Source: Rhodospirillaceae bacterium
Lineage (GTDB): Bacteria > Pseudomonadota > Alphaproteobacteria > SP197
Direction: 5' to 3'
Assembly: GCA_018700655.1 (NCBI GenBank)
Contig: JABIUG010000456.1
Coordinates: 1-5,921, forward strand
DNA: 5,921 bases
Shown here: in pieces, positions 5,226 to 5,921 of the stretch
How positions within the stretch are numbered: the stretch's first letter is position 1
How the letters are laid out: every line of letters starts with the position of its first letter
The notes under the pieces: model-generated
The model's database searches: none
Told to the model about the DNA's origin: nothing
Seen by the model: only the letters and a program-made list of their open reading frames with translations
Program-made: the position numbers and the translations under genes

Positions 5226-5921
5226 ATGGTCGCAATCGAACTGATTGTCATCTGCCTGGTGATCGGCGTTTTGCTGCGCCTGAGCGGGCGCCTGCCCGAT
5301 ACCGCGCCAAAAGCGCTGGGCGGCTGGGTCATCCATGTCGCCCTGCCCGCCGCGGCGTTGAGCGCCATTCACGACGTCAGCATCAACAAGGACTGGTTGC
5401 TCGCCGCGGTCACGCCCTGGCTGGGTGTTTTTCTTGCCATGGCACTGCTGATCCCGCTCTCGCGGGCGCTGGGCTGGTCACGCCAGCGGCTGGGGGCGTT
5501 GTTGCTCGTCGCGGGCTGGGGCAACACGAGCTTTGTCGGGCTGCCCATGGTGACAGCCTATGCCGGCGCGCAATGGACCGGCGTGGTCTTTTTCATTGAC
5601 CTCTTCGGCTCCTACCTCGCGCTCTCGATCCTGGGCATCGCGATTGCCACGGCCTGCAGCGAGAATTCATTCAGCTGGGCCCATGTCGTAAAGCGGGTCA
5701 TCACCTTCCCGCCCTTCATTGCGATCGTGATCGCGCTGGCGACCAACCATCTGGAACGCCCCGACTGGATTGAAAGCCTGCTCGATACCCTGGCCGCGAC
5801 CCTGACACCGCTCGCGCTTGCCGCTGTGGGCTATGCGATCCGGCTGGACCGCATTCTGGGCAGGCTCGCGCCGCTGGCTGTCGGGGTTGGGCTATCGCCT
5901 GATGATCGCGCCCGCTGCCAT
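5226..5921 (+). CDS. AEC (auxin efflux carrier) family permease, 3'-truncated, probable frameshift near the end
   Basis: From the ATG at 5226 the frame is open to the window edge (232 codons). It encodes a hydrophobic inner-membrane protein of the AEC/BASS-related carrier family, whose bacterial members move small organic acids such as malate or malonate. Family marks are the first helix (3-19) followed by a short loop, the conserved proline in HVALPAAALS (37-46), and GWGNTSFVGLPMV (97-109), the GN...GLP motif of the family. Further hydrophobic helices lie roughly at 59-78, 117-142, 161-174 and 186-204. After G220 the frame reads VGLSPDDRARCH, which is unlike the family. Dropping one G from GGGG (5883-5886) restores GLGYRLMIAPAA, a typical AEC continuation. 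The gene is therefore either broken or carries a sequence error, and its end lies outside the window. It follows the Rieske gene by 65 bases and may carry that enzyme's substrate or product. Confidence 0.82.
   Translation, partial: MVAIELIVICLVIGVLLRLSGRLPDTAPKALGGWVIHVALPAAALSAIHDVSINKDWLLAAVTPWLGVFLAMALLIPLSRALGWSRQRLGALLLVAGWGNTSFVGLPMVTAYAGAQWTGVVFFIDLFGSYLALSILGIAIATACSENSFSWAHVVKRVITFPPFIAIVIALATNHLERPDWIESLLDTLAATLTPLALAAVGYAIRLDRILGRLAPLAVGVGLSPDDRARCH

Overview
This 5.9 kb window is GC-rich, densely packed bacterial DNA. Its codon use and gene content (polyamine-type ABC binding protein, DMT exporter, mandelate-racemase-type enzyme, Rieske oxygenase, AEC carrier) look most like an alphaproteobacterium with broad catabolic capacity. 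That placement is an inference, since there is no rRNA or other phylogenetic marker. No tRNA, CRISPR array, insertion sequence or phage gene was seen.

Layout. Positions 1-417 (+) are the C-terminal part of a periplasmic polyamine-type ABC substrate-binding protein, closed by a strong rho-independent terminator (440-475). Positions 552-1406 (+) encode a ten-helix EamA/DMT-family permease. It meets the next gene tail to tail, with an 8-base overlap of the two 3' ends. On the minus strand, an enolase-superfamily enzyme (3827 down to 2634) and a kynureninase (2634 down to 1399) form a tight two-gene unit, with stop and start fused as TGATG. A 190-base divergent control region (3828-4017) separates this unit from a plus-strand pair: a Rieske non-haem iron oxygenase alpha subunit (4018-5160) and an AEC (auxin efflux carrier) family permease (5226 to the window end). 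The permease appears to carry a one-base frameshift just before the edge.

How it may work together. The divergent enolase-type enzyme/kynureninase unit and Rieske oxygenase/permease unit look like one catabolic locus under shared control. It would combine oxidative attack by the Rieske enzyme, C-H acid chemistry by the enolase-type enzyme, PLP-dependent C-C cleavage by the kynureninase homologue, and transport. The substrate cannot be read from the sequence. The usual kynurenine-pathway partners and an oxygenase reductase are not in the window.

Points most worth a second look: (1) the enolase-superfamily enzyme has Gly where the first metal-ligand Asp normally sits and Ala where the Asp of the His-Asp dyad normally sits, although the other active-site residues are kept; (2) the divergent region carries three copies of TGCATCG in alternating orientation; (3) four GTCAT repeats at 10-11 bp spacing, plus an inverted copy, lie between the oxygenase and permease genes; (4) the permease reading frame shifts at a GGGG run.
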